Below are positions 14,423 through 23,023 of a stretch of DNA of 24,822 nucleotides, in pieces (position 1 is the first letter of the stretch; each line of letters opens with the position of its first letter). The notes beneath the pieces were generated by a model that searched no databases, was not told the origin of the DNA, and was given only the letters and a program-made list of their open reading frames with translations. The position numbers and the translations under genes were made by a program. The DNA is from a virus. The stretch is from IMG/VR virus record IMGVR_UViG_3300011113_000150, positions 1 to 24,822 of that record, one strand, 5' to 3'.

Positions 14423-17347
14423 TTATGATGCTGCTATATATGAAAAGTTAAATATAATGTATTGGCTATTTGGTAAATAACCGTTTGTAACGGTTGATTT
14501 TAAAAAATGAGCTTTTAAACTTGGTGAGGTATAAAAGAAAGAAGCACCGTTTGGTCTATCAACATCACTAAAAGTTCCACTACCATTTCCGGATGGTATT
14601 GTACCTAAACCATTAAATTCAAAAGTCATATAGTGTGTTGTTGAGTTAGTAGCATCGCCGCCACCATGATTAAACGGTTTAAGTCTTAAAAATCCATCAC
14701 TTGTTACATAACCAGTAATTAGTCTTGATGCTCTAGAATTTGGGTATTTTACTCCAGCATTAGAAACACAAAAATAACCCTGCGATAAAAAATGAAATCG
14801 TGGTAGTGCTGCTCCCGGTAAACCAATTATTGGAGCATTAGATGAATTAGTAGATCCAAAAGAATCAATTGCATTATCATCACCCTCTACTGTTGTTCTA
14901 TCTGTTCCCATTATACCATAAACATAAACAATATTTCCAATTTTTGTATATGTTAGTGGAAAATTTGCTGTTGATTCACCCGGAACAATATAATTTTTAA
15001 GCCAACTTTTATTATATCTAAAAGTAGATCCACTAGTAGAAGTTCCACATACAACGGGAGCTGAAGGAACTAGAATTGGATTAGAACCTATTTTTGGTGC
15101 TTGTGCGAATACTACAGTACCAGTAGGATCTATTGTCATATCTGGAGTAGTACCTCCGGCGGCATTATATGCTTGTCTGAATTCAATAGTTCCAGTACTT
15201 TGAATAATACCAGTTTCAACAACAGGAGAAATTAATTTAGGTGTTACTTGTACATTACTAGAAATAATTTTAATATTACCATCAACTTCTAGTTTTTCTG
15301 TTGGTGCTGCTACGCCAATACCAACTCTATTTGTAGATGTTGAATCCTGTAATTGAAGGTTTCCAGCTAAACCATCAATTAAACCAACGCTTATTTTTTT
15401 AGTATTTGCTATTTGAACATTGTTTGCAAATAAAATACCATTCGTAGCATTTAAAGTTAATTGATTATTTACTCCTGATGTTGTATGTACTATAGAACCA
15501 GCTCCACTACCGTTTAATCCAATAGATAGAGTACCAGTACCATCTCCTTGTGTTATTGTGTTAGCTGTGGCTGCTGTAACTACATGAATAGATGTACTTG
15601 GGTTGTTTGTTCCAATACCCAAACGACCTGTTGATGTAAATCTAGCAATTTCTGTAGCATTAGAAATAAATTCAAAATTTCTTTTTGCATATAACTCTAA
15701 ATCACTATCGGTAATAGCGTTAGAAATATCGCCTAGTTTATAAACATTTGATGAGTCTAGTGTAAAACTATTTCTAGCTGTTCCACCACTATCCTTAAAC
15801 ATAATATTTACATTGTTATTTAGTGTTGTATTTGCTTCAAGATTTACAGTACTTGTGAATCTACCAGTACCAGTAACATCCAAGTTAAAGGATGGAGATG
15901 TTGTGTTTGTTATACCTACTTTACCATCACTATCTATTGTAATACCAGAGTTTGTAATTCCAGAGTAAGTATTTGTTGTTGCTGTAGCAGTACCTAATTG
16001 TAATTTAGAACCACTAGAACCAAATAAAGCAGCAATTCTAGCTTTTGGTCCAGTTCCTGTTGTTCCTCCAGTAAAATCAATACCAGAATAGTCTGTTGTT
16101 CCAGTAGAACCTCTAATAGTAGTTCCTAGTACGGAAGAAGTATTAAAAGAAGTTACCCCAGATGGTCCATTAATATCAATAATTGTTAGTGGATTTGCGT
16201 TAATACCAAAACCAGTATTTCCGCTAAATGTTTTTGATCCAGTAATGTTTTGTGCTGTTGTTAAATCAACTCCGCTTGGTTGATTAAAAGCACCCAAACC
16301 AGTCCATCCACTTGATGTATAAATAAGTAAATTGTTTCCGTTAGTACTAAAATGTAATGAACCTATAACTGGATTTGGTGGTTGTGTTGTAGAAGCAACT
16401 GGTAGATTAATATTACCATATTGATCAATAGTATTTACTTCAACACCGCTTGAGTTTTTAATAGATAAAATATTATTTGTAGAACTACCTCTGATAGATG
16501 TTTGTCCTATTAGGTTTATAACACCACCGTTTACTGTTAGATTTCCGGTTAGTGTTAGTAAATCGGGAGATCCTTTTGTTAGAGTAAAATTATTAGAATA
16601 ATCTTTTGCTCCATTAGTACCAGCAATTACAACAGCTCCTAGTGGAAACCCACTAAAAATAGAACCAGTTCCACTTAGTGCTGAAGTTACTGTTGTATCA
16701 ATAGCGTTTAGTTTTGTTACAATATCTGAATTGTTTGGTGCTTGAATAGAACCAGAACCAACTTTAGTACTTACTAAATCTACATATGCTTTTACAGTTG
16801 CTGTTGTAATAGGACCAATTAAACCCTCAACAAATGTTTTTGATGCTGTATTATATGTTGTATTGTAATCAATATCTGTAGAAGTTACATATTCATATTT
16901 TAGTCTATCTAGAATTTCTTGTGTAAGATTTAGTAATTGTGTTGTTTGTAGGTTTAGTTGGGTGGCTGTTAATCTAGTTCCATCAACCCAATTAACTAAA
17001 GATTCATTAGATATACTTTTTCTTCTAATAATTAATTTATCGTTAGGTGCTATTGCTGGTATTTGTATTACAGTATTTGTACTTGTTTGGGTATATGTAG
17101 TTGGTGCTGTAATACCAGTAATTGTTTTTGTTGTTTCGTTTACGGTAAAATTAGAAGAAGGAATAACATAAATTGTTCTTAAGTCTTCCTGTTTTAAAAT
17201 TACAGTACTAGGAGTAATAAATGGTCTTTCAATTTCAAGTTGATCTTTATGACTTATACCAGAAACTAAAGGTATTGTTGAATAAGATACTCCATTTGTA
17301 TTCCATGTAGTTGAAATATTTGTTTTAATTTGTGTGTTTGTTGGCAT
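14423..17347 (-). CDS. Tail fibre protein with T7 gp17-type N-terminal domain
   Basis: This is a 974-aa protein. Residues 1 to about 150 match the phage T7 tail-fibre attachment domain: an ISHKDQLEIERPFI-like region, then NDKLIIRRKS, then DGTRLTATQLNLQTTQ, then a helix. The same arrangement attaches T7 gp17 to the tail. The shaft and body (about 200-760) are Gly/Thr/Ser/Asn-rich beta sequence with four V/L-G-I-G...P...L-x-V modules at near-regular spacing (glycines 381, 478, 577 and 676). The C-terminal ~210 residues (from about 761) differ in character and probably form the receptor-binding tip; I see no autocleaving chaperone signature. The ATG at 17347 has GGAG seven bases upstream. It is longer than T7 gp17 (553 aa). 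The tip presumably sets host range. Confidence 0.88.
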   Translation of the reverse strand: MPTNTQIKTNISTTWNTNGVSYSTIPLVSGISHKDQLEIERPFITPSTVILKQEDLRTIYVIPSSNFTVNETTKTITGITAPTTYTQTSTNTVIQIPAIAPNDKLIIRRKSISNESLVNWVDGTRLTATQLNLQTTQLLNLTQEILDRLKYEYVTSTDIDYNTTYNTASKTFVEGLIGPITTATVKAYVDLVSTKVGSGSIQAPNNSDIVTKLNAIDTTVTSALSGTGSIFSGFPLGAVVIAGTNGAKDYSNNFTLTKGSPDLLTLTGNLTVNGGVINLIGQTSIRGSSTNNILSIKNSSGVEVNTIDQYGNINLPVASTTQPPNPVIGSLHFSTNGNNLLIYTSSGWTGLGAFNQPSGVDLTTAQNITGSKTFSGNTGFGINANPLTIIDINGPSGVTSFNTSSVLGTTIRGSTGTTDYSGIDFTGGTTGTGPKARIAALFGSSGSKLQLGTATATTNTYSGITNSGITIDSDGKVGITNTTSPSFNLDVTGTGRFTSTVNLEANTTLNNNVNIMFKDSGGTARNSFTLDSSNVYKLGDISNAITDSDLELYAKRNFEFISNATEIARFTSTGRLGIGTNNPSTSIHVVTAATANTITQGDGTGTLSIGLNGSGAGSIVHTTSGVNNQLTLNATNGILFANNVQIANTKKISVGLIDGLAGNLQLQDSTSTNRVGIGVAAPTEKLEVDGNIKIISSNVQVTPKLISPVVETGIIQSTGTIEFRQAYNAAGGTTPDMTIDPTGTVVFAQAPKIGSNPILVPSAPVVCGTSTSGSTFRYNKSWLKNYIVPGESTANFPLTYTKIGNIVYVYGIMGTDRTTVEGDDNAIDSFGSTNSSNAPIIGLPGAALPRFHFLSQGYFCVSNAGVKYPNSRASRLITGYVTSDGFLRLKPFNHGGGDATNSTTHYMTFEFNGLGTIPSGNGSGTFSDVDRPNGASFFYTSPSLKAHFLKSTVTNGYLPNSQYIIFNFSYIAAS
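15278..16213 (-). repeat. Four VGIG-type modules in tail fibre, about 98 residues apart
   Basis: Within the fibre, GFGINANPL..DING (residues 379-394), VGITNTTSPSFNLDVTG (477-493), RLGIGTNNPSTSIHV (575-589) and RVGIGVAAPTEKLEVDG (674-690) share one pattern. The glycine of each lies 97, 99 and 99 residues after the previous one. These are degenerate protein repeats, not exact DNA repeats. Confidence 0.7.
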
Positions 17348-17360
17348 ATTAATACTCCAA

Positions 17361-20300
17361 TTATGTACCTAAAGAGGTATTTGTTTGTTTAAACTTTCCT
17401 TTAAATTCCATATTAACAATATTTACTGGTGTTGGGTAATCTGAAATAATTTTAATAGATGTTGTATCAGAAAATCCTAAAATTTTAGCAACAAATTCTC
17501 CATTTTTTTCTATATTTTCAATACTAAGAGTATCTGTTATTTTATTAGATTGAATGGCAGAAAAACTTGATTTAATAACTGACTTTTCTCTTCTTGTTGC
17601 TATAATATCATAATTACCAGTATCAGCATGTCTTAATACTAAAGTTTTAAGATTTAAAACACCATCTATTGCGTTATTGTTTGTATCTCTAACAAATGGA
17701 GTACTAAGTTCTACATTCATAGTATAAGTAGTTCCAATATAAACTTTACCTTGGTGATTTAAATAATTTCCTTTTACAGCCAATTTAATACCAAATCCGG
17801 GCAAGTATTCCATTTTTGGTTTTAATACTGTATATTTTTTTTCTCCCCAAGTAATATCGTTTTGGTCTGTTATTATTAATATTTTTTCTTGATTTATAAA
17901 CGCATATGGAAAGTATAATGTGAAAACAGTTTCATTAGTCTCTGAATTATAGGTAGTATTATTATTCTCATAAATAGTAAAACTAAATAAATTATCTAAC
18001 CTAGGAATGGTTGTATTTTGTTTACCTAAATAAGATTTTAAAATATAATATTCAGTAGTATTTGGTAATAAAGCTGTATTTAATGGTGAATAATTATTTT
18101 GTTTTTTTACAACACAGACTAAATAATTATCATAAACCTGTGTACTTAAAACTTCATCATAAGACTCAGTTAAATTATATCTATAAAATGCATTTTGTAA
18201 TACTCTATCAGATGCAAATTTATTTGTATATAGATAAATATAATTTGGTTTATCATCGTCAACAAAAATAATTGAATTGTGGGCTGGAGCTACGCAAGGT
18301 GCTCTATAATTTTTTGGTAAATACCCAATACAATGATTTGAAACTTCTTCTGCCGTGCTAAGAGATGCTACTTGTTGAGCAGTATACATATATAATCTAC
18401 TCTTATCAAAGAAATAAATTAATGAACCCATCAATAAAGGTTCTGTTAATTTAGCTGTAGAGTAGAAAGCAGTTGGTGTAATTTGTGCTGTTAATGGTGT
18501 AATTTGATTTTCAGATCCTCTTAGTTCAAATTGAATATCTGCTTTTGTATTAATAAACAAGAAATCACTAAATGGTGTTAATGAAGTAATTTCTGCATAT
18601 GATTTAGACGATGCTCTAATATCAATAGGATCTGAAGAAACAATATTACTTGGGTCTTGTAAGAACAAATCTTCGTAGTTTCCTAGTTGTGTAGAAAATA
18701 CAACATCTCCAGATGAAAAATATAATCTATCTCTATATGTTGTAAGTGCGTTTATATTAACATGTCTTGCATCAGATTTATCATTAGTTAAAAATACACT
18801 AGGACCGGGATTTGTATTTCTATCTCCATTTGTTCTTTCTTTCCATTTTATTGGGCCAAAATACCAATCTTTATTGATACCAGTAGGAGAAGCGTCAAAA
18901 GAAAGTTTTTGAGGCATTCTTGTTTCATCAATAACAGAACAAATATCTGGAGATCTAATTTTTTGGGTATATGGTCTGCCAGTACCGGAAATTGTGTAGT
19001 TTTGGAATGTATTATTACCAAGATCTTTAACTAAAGTATACTTTTGTGTTTCTGGAAAGTTAATAACTCTATAGTAACCAGAAGATTGTGTTAGATATGG
19101 TCCTGCTGTGTATAGTATTTTTCCAAGACCAAAACCAGTTGTATTGTAAATACCAGTTGCATTTATTTGAGATATTAGTGGATGCTCAGAGTCATATAAT
19201 GCAATCATCATTTCTCTTGCTGTCTGATCAATAACAGTTGTACTTTTACCAGCAAGCCATGAATTATTAGCAAAAATTTCGTTTGGTTCTGTTGGAAATC
19301 TTATTTCACTAAAATCAGCAAAGGATTGACCAAACCAAGGTTTATCTGGATCTTTATGTTTAAAGTCTTCTACTGGAAGATAACTACCATACCAAATTAG
19401 CCATGTATTATAAGTAGTAGCACTTGATGATAAAACCGAACTAAATGATGTTAAGTTTAGTTTTAAACACTCAAATGCAACATTTTTTGTTCCTGATGGT
19501 ATTGCTAAAGAACCGTTTTTCCAAGTTGTGCTTACACCAGTTACTTTTAATGTTATTCTTGCTGGTGTTGCTCCAGCGGCTGCTGTATAGTTTGTAATAT
19601 AACCATATAGCCATTCTTCAGTAGATGTCCATATTAAAATACCAGTACCATTAAAATAACCACCAGTAATATTTGTTGGAATAGCGGCTGGTTCTATATA
19701 TATAACTTGATTTAATACAGATGCTGTATTTGGTGTTGTAGTTGTACCAACGGTAAAAACATTTGTTGTTGTTGTTTTAAAGTTTGTTGGTGTGTCTGCA
19801 AAATTAAGATTATCTATAGTATTATTATATATTTCTTTAATATTTCCGGTTAAATAAGCATCTTGAATATATGTTGTTGGTGGGTTATTATTTATACCAG
19901 AAGGATGCATTGTAATATTACCGCCAACCACAACTCTATCATCAATATTAATACCTAAGGTTAATTCAGTAAGAGCACTAATTGCAGTACCTGTTGATGA
20001 ATAATAAAAATAATCTGAACCTTGTTTTGTTAGGTCTGTTGATGTAGTTAGTGTTTCAAGATTACCAGTTGATCCCATTACTAAAGATGATGTATAATAT
20101 GTTACTTTTTGACCTTTTAAATCTTTAATATCTTTTTCAGAGCCATCTAAATTAATTGAGTTTCCTGTTTTTCCACTAGTAAAACCAGCTTTAACTAAGG
20201 TATTTAAAACAATTAAACTAGAACCAACGGTTGTAACTTTTAATACATCTTTTGCTTTATAAAAAGAAGAAATATTATATGTAATATAATTTCTTGTTGT

Positions 20301-20762
20301 GTTAGATACAATTGAAGTATTTTGTTCAGTTTGTTCTAGATTAGATGTTGGTGTTATATCAACCCAAGTATTCTCATTTAGCTTATAAACATAAAATAAA
20401 ATTGAATTTGTTTCTTTAGCATTATAATCTATACCAATTAAAAATCTATTATCATCATTAATTGTAAACCAAGTCCAATAAATATCTATGTTTGTTTTGT
20501 CATATAATCTATATAAATCTAGTCTATTAGTATAGTTTGTTTGGTTATTACCAATAAAAGATTCTTGTGGAATGATTTCAAATCCGGGTCTTTTTTCAAA
20601 AGATCTTTCTAATGAAATTAAAGCGTTGTCTAGTGCTTCTGCTTCTAGTGGTAATCTTTTTGTTGGTGGTTGTGTAGATACACCACCAGATAAACTATAG
20701 ACAGGAATTTTAGTACTTGCAGTACCTCCAGATGGGCTTAATCTTCTTCTAATTGGTGGCAT
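17361..20762 (-). CDS. Tail tubular protein B (T7 gp12-like)
   Basis: This 1133-aa protein begins like T7 gp12. A basic N-terminus is followed by YSLSGGVSTQPPTKRLPLEA, then a helix and a FEKRPGFE motif near residue 55-62, equivalent to the GGISQQP...KRP start of gp12. The rest is long, Thr/Asn/Tyr-rich beta sequence, as in the gp12 propeller that forms the tail nozzle and attaches the fibres. It is some 340 residues longer than T7 gp12 (794 aa), with no recognised inserted domain. The gene begins one base inside the stop of the gp11-like gene (TAATG). A GGGGA site lies eight bases upstream, so the two tail-tube proteins are made together. The fibre gene follows after 13 bases. Confidence 0.88.
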   Translation of the reverse strand: MPPIRRRLSPSGGTASTKIPVYSLSGGVSTQPPTKRLPLEAEALDNALISLERSFEKRPGFEIIPQESFIGNNQTNYTNRLDLYRLYDKTNIDIYWTWFTINDDNRFLIGIDYNAKETNSILFYVYKLNENTWVDITPTSNLEQTEQNTSIVSNTTRNYITYNISSFYKAKDVLKVTTVGSSLIVLNTLVKAGFTSGKTGNSINLDGSEKDIKDLKGQKVTYYTSSLVMGSTGNLETLTTSTDLTKQGSDYFYYSSTGTAISALTELTLGINIDDRVVVGGNITMHPSGINNNPPTTYIQDAYLTGNIKEIYNNTIDNLNFADTPTNFKTTTTNVFTVGTTTTPNTASVLNQVIYIEPAAIPTNITGGYFNGTGILIWTSTEEWLYGYITNYTAAAGATPARITLKVTGVSTTWKNGSLAIPSGTKNVAFECLKLNLTSFSSVLSSSATTYNTWLIWYGSYLPVEDFKHKDPDKPWFGQSFADFSEIRFPTEPNEIFANNSWLAGKSTTVIDQTAREMMIALYDSEHPLISQINATGIYNTTGFGLGKILYTAGPYLTQSSGYYRVINFPETQKYTLVKDLGNNTFQNYTISGTGRPYTQKIRSPDICSVIDETRMPQKLSFDASPTGINKDWYFGPIKWKERTNGDRNTNPGPSVFLTNDKSDARHVNINALTTYRDRLYFSSGDVVFSTQLGNYEDLFLQDPSNIVSSDPIDIRASSKSYAEITSLTPFSDFLFINTKADIQFELRGSENQITPLTAQITPTAFYSTAKLTEPLLMGSLIYFFDKSRLYMYTAQQVASLSTAEEVSNHCIGYLPKNYRAPCVAPAHNSIIFVDDDKPNYIYLYTNKFASDRVLQNAFYRYNLTESYDEVLSTQVYDNYLVCVVKKQNNYSPLNTALLPNTTEYYILKSYLGKQNTTIPRLDNLFSFTIYENNNTTYNSETNETVFTLYFPYAFINQEKILIITDQNDITWGEKKYTVLKPKMEYLPGFGIKLAVKGNYLNHQGKVYIGTTYTMNVELSTPFVRDTNNNAIDGVLNLKTLVLRHADTGNYDIIATRREKSVIKSSFSAIQSNKITDTLSIENIEKNGEFVAKILGFSDTTSIKIISDYPTPVNIVNMEFKGKFKQTNTSLGT

Positions 20763-21430
20763 TATCTATTTCCCCTCCAATAACGATATCTAGATGGATC
20801 ATAAACATAAGGATTTCTAAAAGCAGCACCACGAACATTCATATCACCGCTTTCAAAAATATTTCTTTTTTTGTAGTTAATATCAGCAGATCTTCCTTTG
20901 ACATTATATAACTGTTCATTATATTCAAGGTATCTATCGGCTTCTCCATCACCAAGAATAGCAATTTGATATTGTCTCATTGCTGTTGCCATTATAGCTC
21001 TTTGTATAGGTGTATCTAAATGTTCCCATTTTAGCTTTTTAGTTACTTCAATATAATAATCACCAGTTATCCAAGTATCTTTATCTTCAGTATAGTTATA
21101 TAACCGAGGTGGGTTATCATTTAGTACTTTTGCTATAATTCTTTGTCCATCGGTAGTTAGATGTAGAGATACTAGTTCTGCTGAAATAATACCTTCTTCA
21201 TCTGAATCACCAGAATCAAATATAATTTTATTATCTGAATTTGGATTAAATTTTCTAATTATTTTATTATTAGCTAGACCTCTTAATTGAAAGTCTAAAC
21301 TAGCTTGTTCTAGTATTGTTTCAGCAATTCCAGTATCAATACCAGAATTGTTTATTAGGTCAGCTACTGGAGATTCACCAGCAGCCAGTAACATTTGATT
21401 AATTGCTTGTAGCTTGGTTATAAAACCCAT
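20762..21430 (-). CDS. Tail tubular protein A (T7 gp11-like)
   Basis: The 222-aa product is close in length to T7 gp11 (196 aa). It opens with the family's typical helix, FITKLQAINQMLLAAGESPV, followed by DTGIAETILEQASLDFQLRG. A central strand region and a helical end with AIMATAMRQYQIAILGD follow. gp11-like proteins form the ring between portal and nozzle. A strong AAGGAGG lies four bases before the ATG at 21430. It is the first gene after the capsid-gene terminator, so it is reached by read-through or by a transcript starting nearby. The gp12-like gene starts in its last codon. Confidence 0.9.
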   Translation of the reverse strand: MGFITKLQAINQMLLAAGESPVADLINNSGIDTGIAETILEQASLDFQLRGLANNKIIRKFNPNSDNKIIFDSGDSDEEGIISAELVSLHLTTDGQRIIAKVLNDNPPRLYNYTEDKDTWITGDYYIEVTKKLKWEHLDTPIQRAIMATAMRQYQIAILGDGEADRYLEYNEQLYNVKGRSADINYKKRNIFESGDMNVRGAAFRNPYVYDPSRYRYWRGNR

Positions 21431-21445
21431 ATAGCCTCCTTAGAG

Positions 21446-21483
21446 AAAAAAACCACCCGACTCCCACTTAAGGGAGCCGGGGG
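21446..21483 (-). terminator. Rho-independent terminator after the capsid gene
   Basis: On the transcribed strand a 10-bp stem (CCCGGCTCCC paired with GGGAGTCGGG, with one G-U pair) closes a 6-base loop TTAAGT. It is followed, after GGTGG bases that partly extend the stem, by seven T residues (A46-A52 on the plus strand). It lies between the capsid and gp11-like genes, the same place as T7 T-phi. There it would make the capsid message end early and reduce tail-gene expression relative to capsid. Confidence 0.9.
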
Positions 21484-21490
21484 TAGATTA

Positions 21491-21502
21491 GGATCACCTC
21501 CT
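21491..21502 (-). promoter_or_regulatory. Orphan full-length Shine-Dalgarno sequence
   Basis: The transcript reads AGGAGGTGATCC, a 12-base perfect complement to the conserved 3' end of 16S rRNA (GGATCACCTCCT). It lies 48 bases after the capsid stop and just before the terminator stem. No ATG, GTG or TTG follows at a usable distance, and the next gene has its own AAGGAGG beyond the hairpin. Ordinary ribosome sites in this window are 4-7 bases. Function is unknown; a bound-ribosome mRNA stabiliser, as in Bacillus STAB-SD elements, is one possibility. Confidence 0.7.
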
Positions 21503-21550
21503 GTCAATCGACTTGAACAAACAAACCGTTAACAGTAAGATTAATCATTA

Positions 21551-22852
21551 TCAAGCCATTGCGTATTCAGCACCGAAGCCGTTTGCTAGGTTTGAGCTAG
21601 AAGCGGTATTGATGATTGAGAATAGTTCTGGTCTTGAGTCAATATCACCAGATGCAAGATCTGATCCAGCTCCACCGTTATTAATGCCAACAAGAAGCTG
21701 GCAAAGTTCTGGACGAAGAATACCAGTACCCTTCATCATGCTTGCTACGGTGAATTGGGTATTTCTTCGGACATCTTGTACGGTATCAACCTTCATACCC
21801 ATTAAGGATAGACCAGCAACTGCTTCTGGCTGGAAGATAGCACCGAAGATGTCTGGGCAAGTATCAGCATTCCATCTTAGGTTGTACTTACTTGAACCAA
21901 TTTCTGATGAAACATAGTTCTTACCGTTTGGTAGATGATTACTCTTGATAATACGGCAACCCATATATTCAAGAGAATCATTAAGGCCATTTAGACCCAT
22001 ACCAATACCCATACCAGCATTATAATCATCACTACCAGTAAATAGTGGTGTATTTGCATAAGTACCATTAGCCCAAGGCTGATTAGCAGCTGCATGTGTA
22101 GCTCTTGGAATACCAAGACCACGGATTGTCTGGAATACTTTTGGAGTGACTACACAATAAACATTGTTAGTTGGGTAATCATTTTCCTGCATGAATACAA
22201 AGTAATCTTCAATAGCCTTAAGAATATTAAGAGCACTTAATTCAGTACAAGCAGTTACAGCAGCATTATTAGCACCACTAACAACAGTTCCAACTACAGC
22301 TGGAGCGGGGAAGTTTGCTTGTAGTAAACCTCTTGGATCTGCATTAGCTGAAGTTAGAGTACCTGCGGTGTGTGAATAACCAAGTGGGCTTAGTAGACCA
22401 GCTACGCAAATAGCTTCAGCTAATTGCTTATCTCTTGTATTAGCAAGAGTCTGGCCTGCCTGACGAGCTAGTTCGCTACGGTAATCCCATTGGGTTACTA
22501 GAGCGTCTACATTGTCAGTTTCAAAGTGAGCAGCCATTGGTCGCTTATCAAGGTTAACCTTGAAGCTACTGGTGGTTGAGCTGCCACCGCCAAGTTCTTC
22601 GCCTGCATCCCAAGATGCATTTAGAGCGATAGTACCAGTAATTGGGAATTCCCATGAGAATCCACCAGTTAGTGACTTATTAGTAATTAAGTTTTCAAAT
22701 ACATTATACTGATCGTATGCATGAATAGTTTCGCCAGACCAGAGTGGTAGCCATAGTTTGTTTGGGTTTGAACCACTTGGACCGTCAATTAAACCTGAAC
22801 GCTTTGGTGCGAAATCTGCTGCATCAGTAAATGAGGATGAAGGAAATGCCAT
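21551..22852 (-). CDS. Major capsid protein (T7 gp10-like, HK97 fold)
   Basis: The 433-aa product is the right size for a podovirus capsid protein. The N-terminal third has the T7-like pattern KLWLPLWSGETIHAYDQYNV, then SLTGGFSWEFPITGTI, then GEELGG. NLDKRPMAAHFETDNVDALV and a helix with DYRSELARQAGQTLANTRDK follow, corresponding to the E-loop and spine helix of gp10. The later part has the strand, P-domain and A-domain composition of the HK97 fold. Third codon positions are richer in C than in neighbouring genes, consistent with high expression. The ATG at 22852 follows AGGAG nine bases away. The gene has a long leader and a terminator of its own. I see no gp10B-type frameshift extension, because several stops follow at once. 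Confidence 0.93.
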   Translation of the reverse strand: MAFPSSSFTDAADFAPKRSGLIDGPSGSNPNKLWLPLWSGETIHAYDQYNVFENLITNKSLTGGFSWEFPITGTIALNASWDAGEELGGGSSTTSSFKVNLDKRPMAAHFETDNVDALVTQWDYRSELARQAGQTLANTRDKQLAEAICVAGLLSPLGYSHTAGTLTSANADPRGLLQANFPAPAVVGTVVSGANNAAVTACTELSALNILKAIEDYFVFMQENDYPTNNVYCVVTPKVFQTIRGLGIPRATHAAANQPWANGTYANTPLFTGSDDYNAGMGIGMGLNGLNDSLEYMGCRIIKSNHLPNGKNYVSSEIGSSKYNLRWNADTCPDIFGAIFQPEAVAGLSLMGMKVDTVQDVRRNTQFTVASMMKGTGILRPELCQLLVGINNGGAGSDLASGDIDSRPELFSIINTASSSNLANGFGAEYAMA

Positions 22853-23023
22853 ATTTATATACTCCTATTAGTTTAAGTTTATAGTAACAATTAAAAATAA
22901 AAACAATTAGTGACAAATCTTAAACTAACATTCCATAGATTTTTCCAATGGAGTCTATATAATGTTTGTCTTGTCATATTGTCATCCATTACCATTTGGG
23001 GGATTTACTTAAAATGACTTGAC
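22853..23023 (-). other. 171-base non-coding leader between scaffold and capsid genes
   Basis: This is the largest gap in the window. It holds no convincing gene: a 34-codon ORF (22995-22891) lacks a ribosome site. It contains AT-rich sequence, a weak imperfect stem around 22930-22955, a T-rich run (TTTTTATTTTT on the transcript) and a possible promoter close to the capsid gene. It is the most likely place for capsid-specific transcription or mRNA processing. Confidence 0.6.
22878..22906 (-). promoter_or_regulatory. Possible sigma70-like promoter for capsid gene
   Basis: On the minus strand TTGTTT (22906-22901) and TATAAA (22883-22878) are separated by exactly 17 bases, with the -10 box 26 bases before the capsid ATG. 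The -35 box matches the consensus at only three of six positions, and AT-rich DNA produces such pairs by chance. It is supported mainly by its place in the long leader. A phage polymerase promoter is equally possible. Confidence 0.25.

Noticed and set aside
21502-21527. TTGACA after the capsid stop as the -35 box of a promoter for the tail genes
   Set aside because: The hexamer (21507-21502) is perfect, but no -10 box lies 16-18 bases downstream; a C-rich terminator stem is there instead.
21503-21551. Frameshifted capsid extension like T7 gp10B
   Set aside because: Several stop codons follow the capsid end at once and no open extension or slippery heptamer is evident.
22930-22957. Imperfect stem (ACTCCAT / ATGGAAT) as a terminator after the scaffold gene
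   Set aside because: The stem is short, AT-rich and mismatched, with no U-tract directly following.
22891-22995. 34-codon ORF in the capsid leader
   Set aside because: It lacks a Shine-Dalgarno sequence, starts among CCC-rich bases and ends in the T-rich run; the codons look random.
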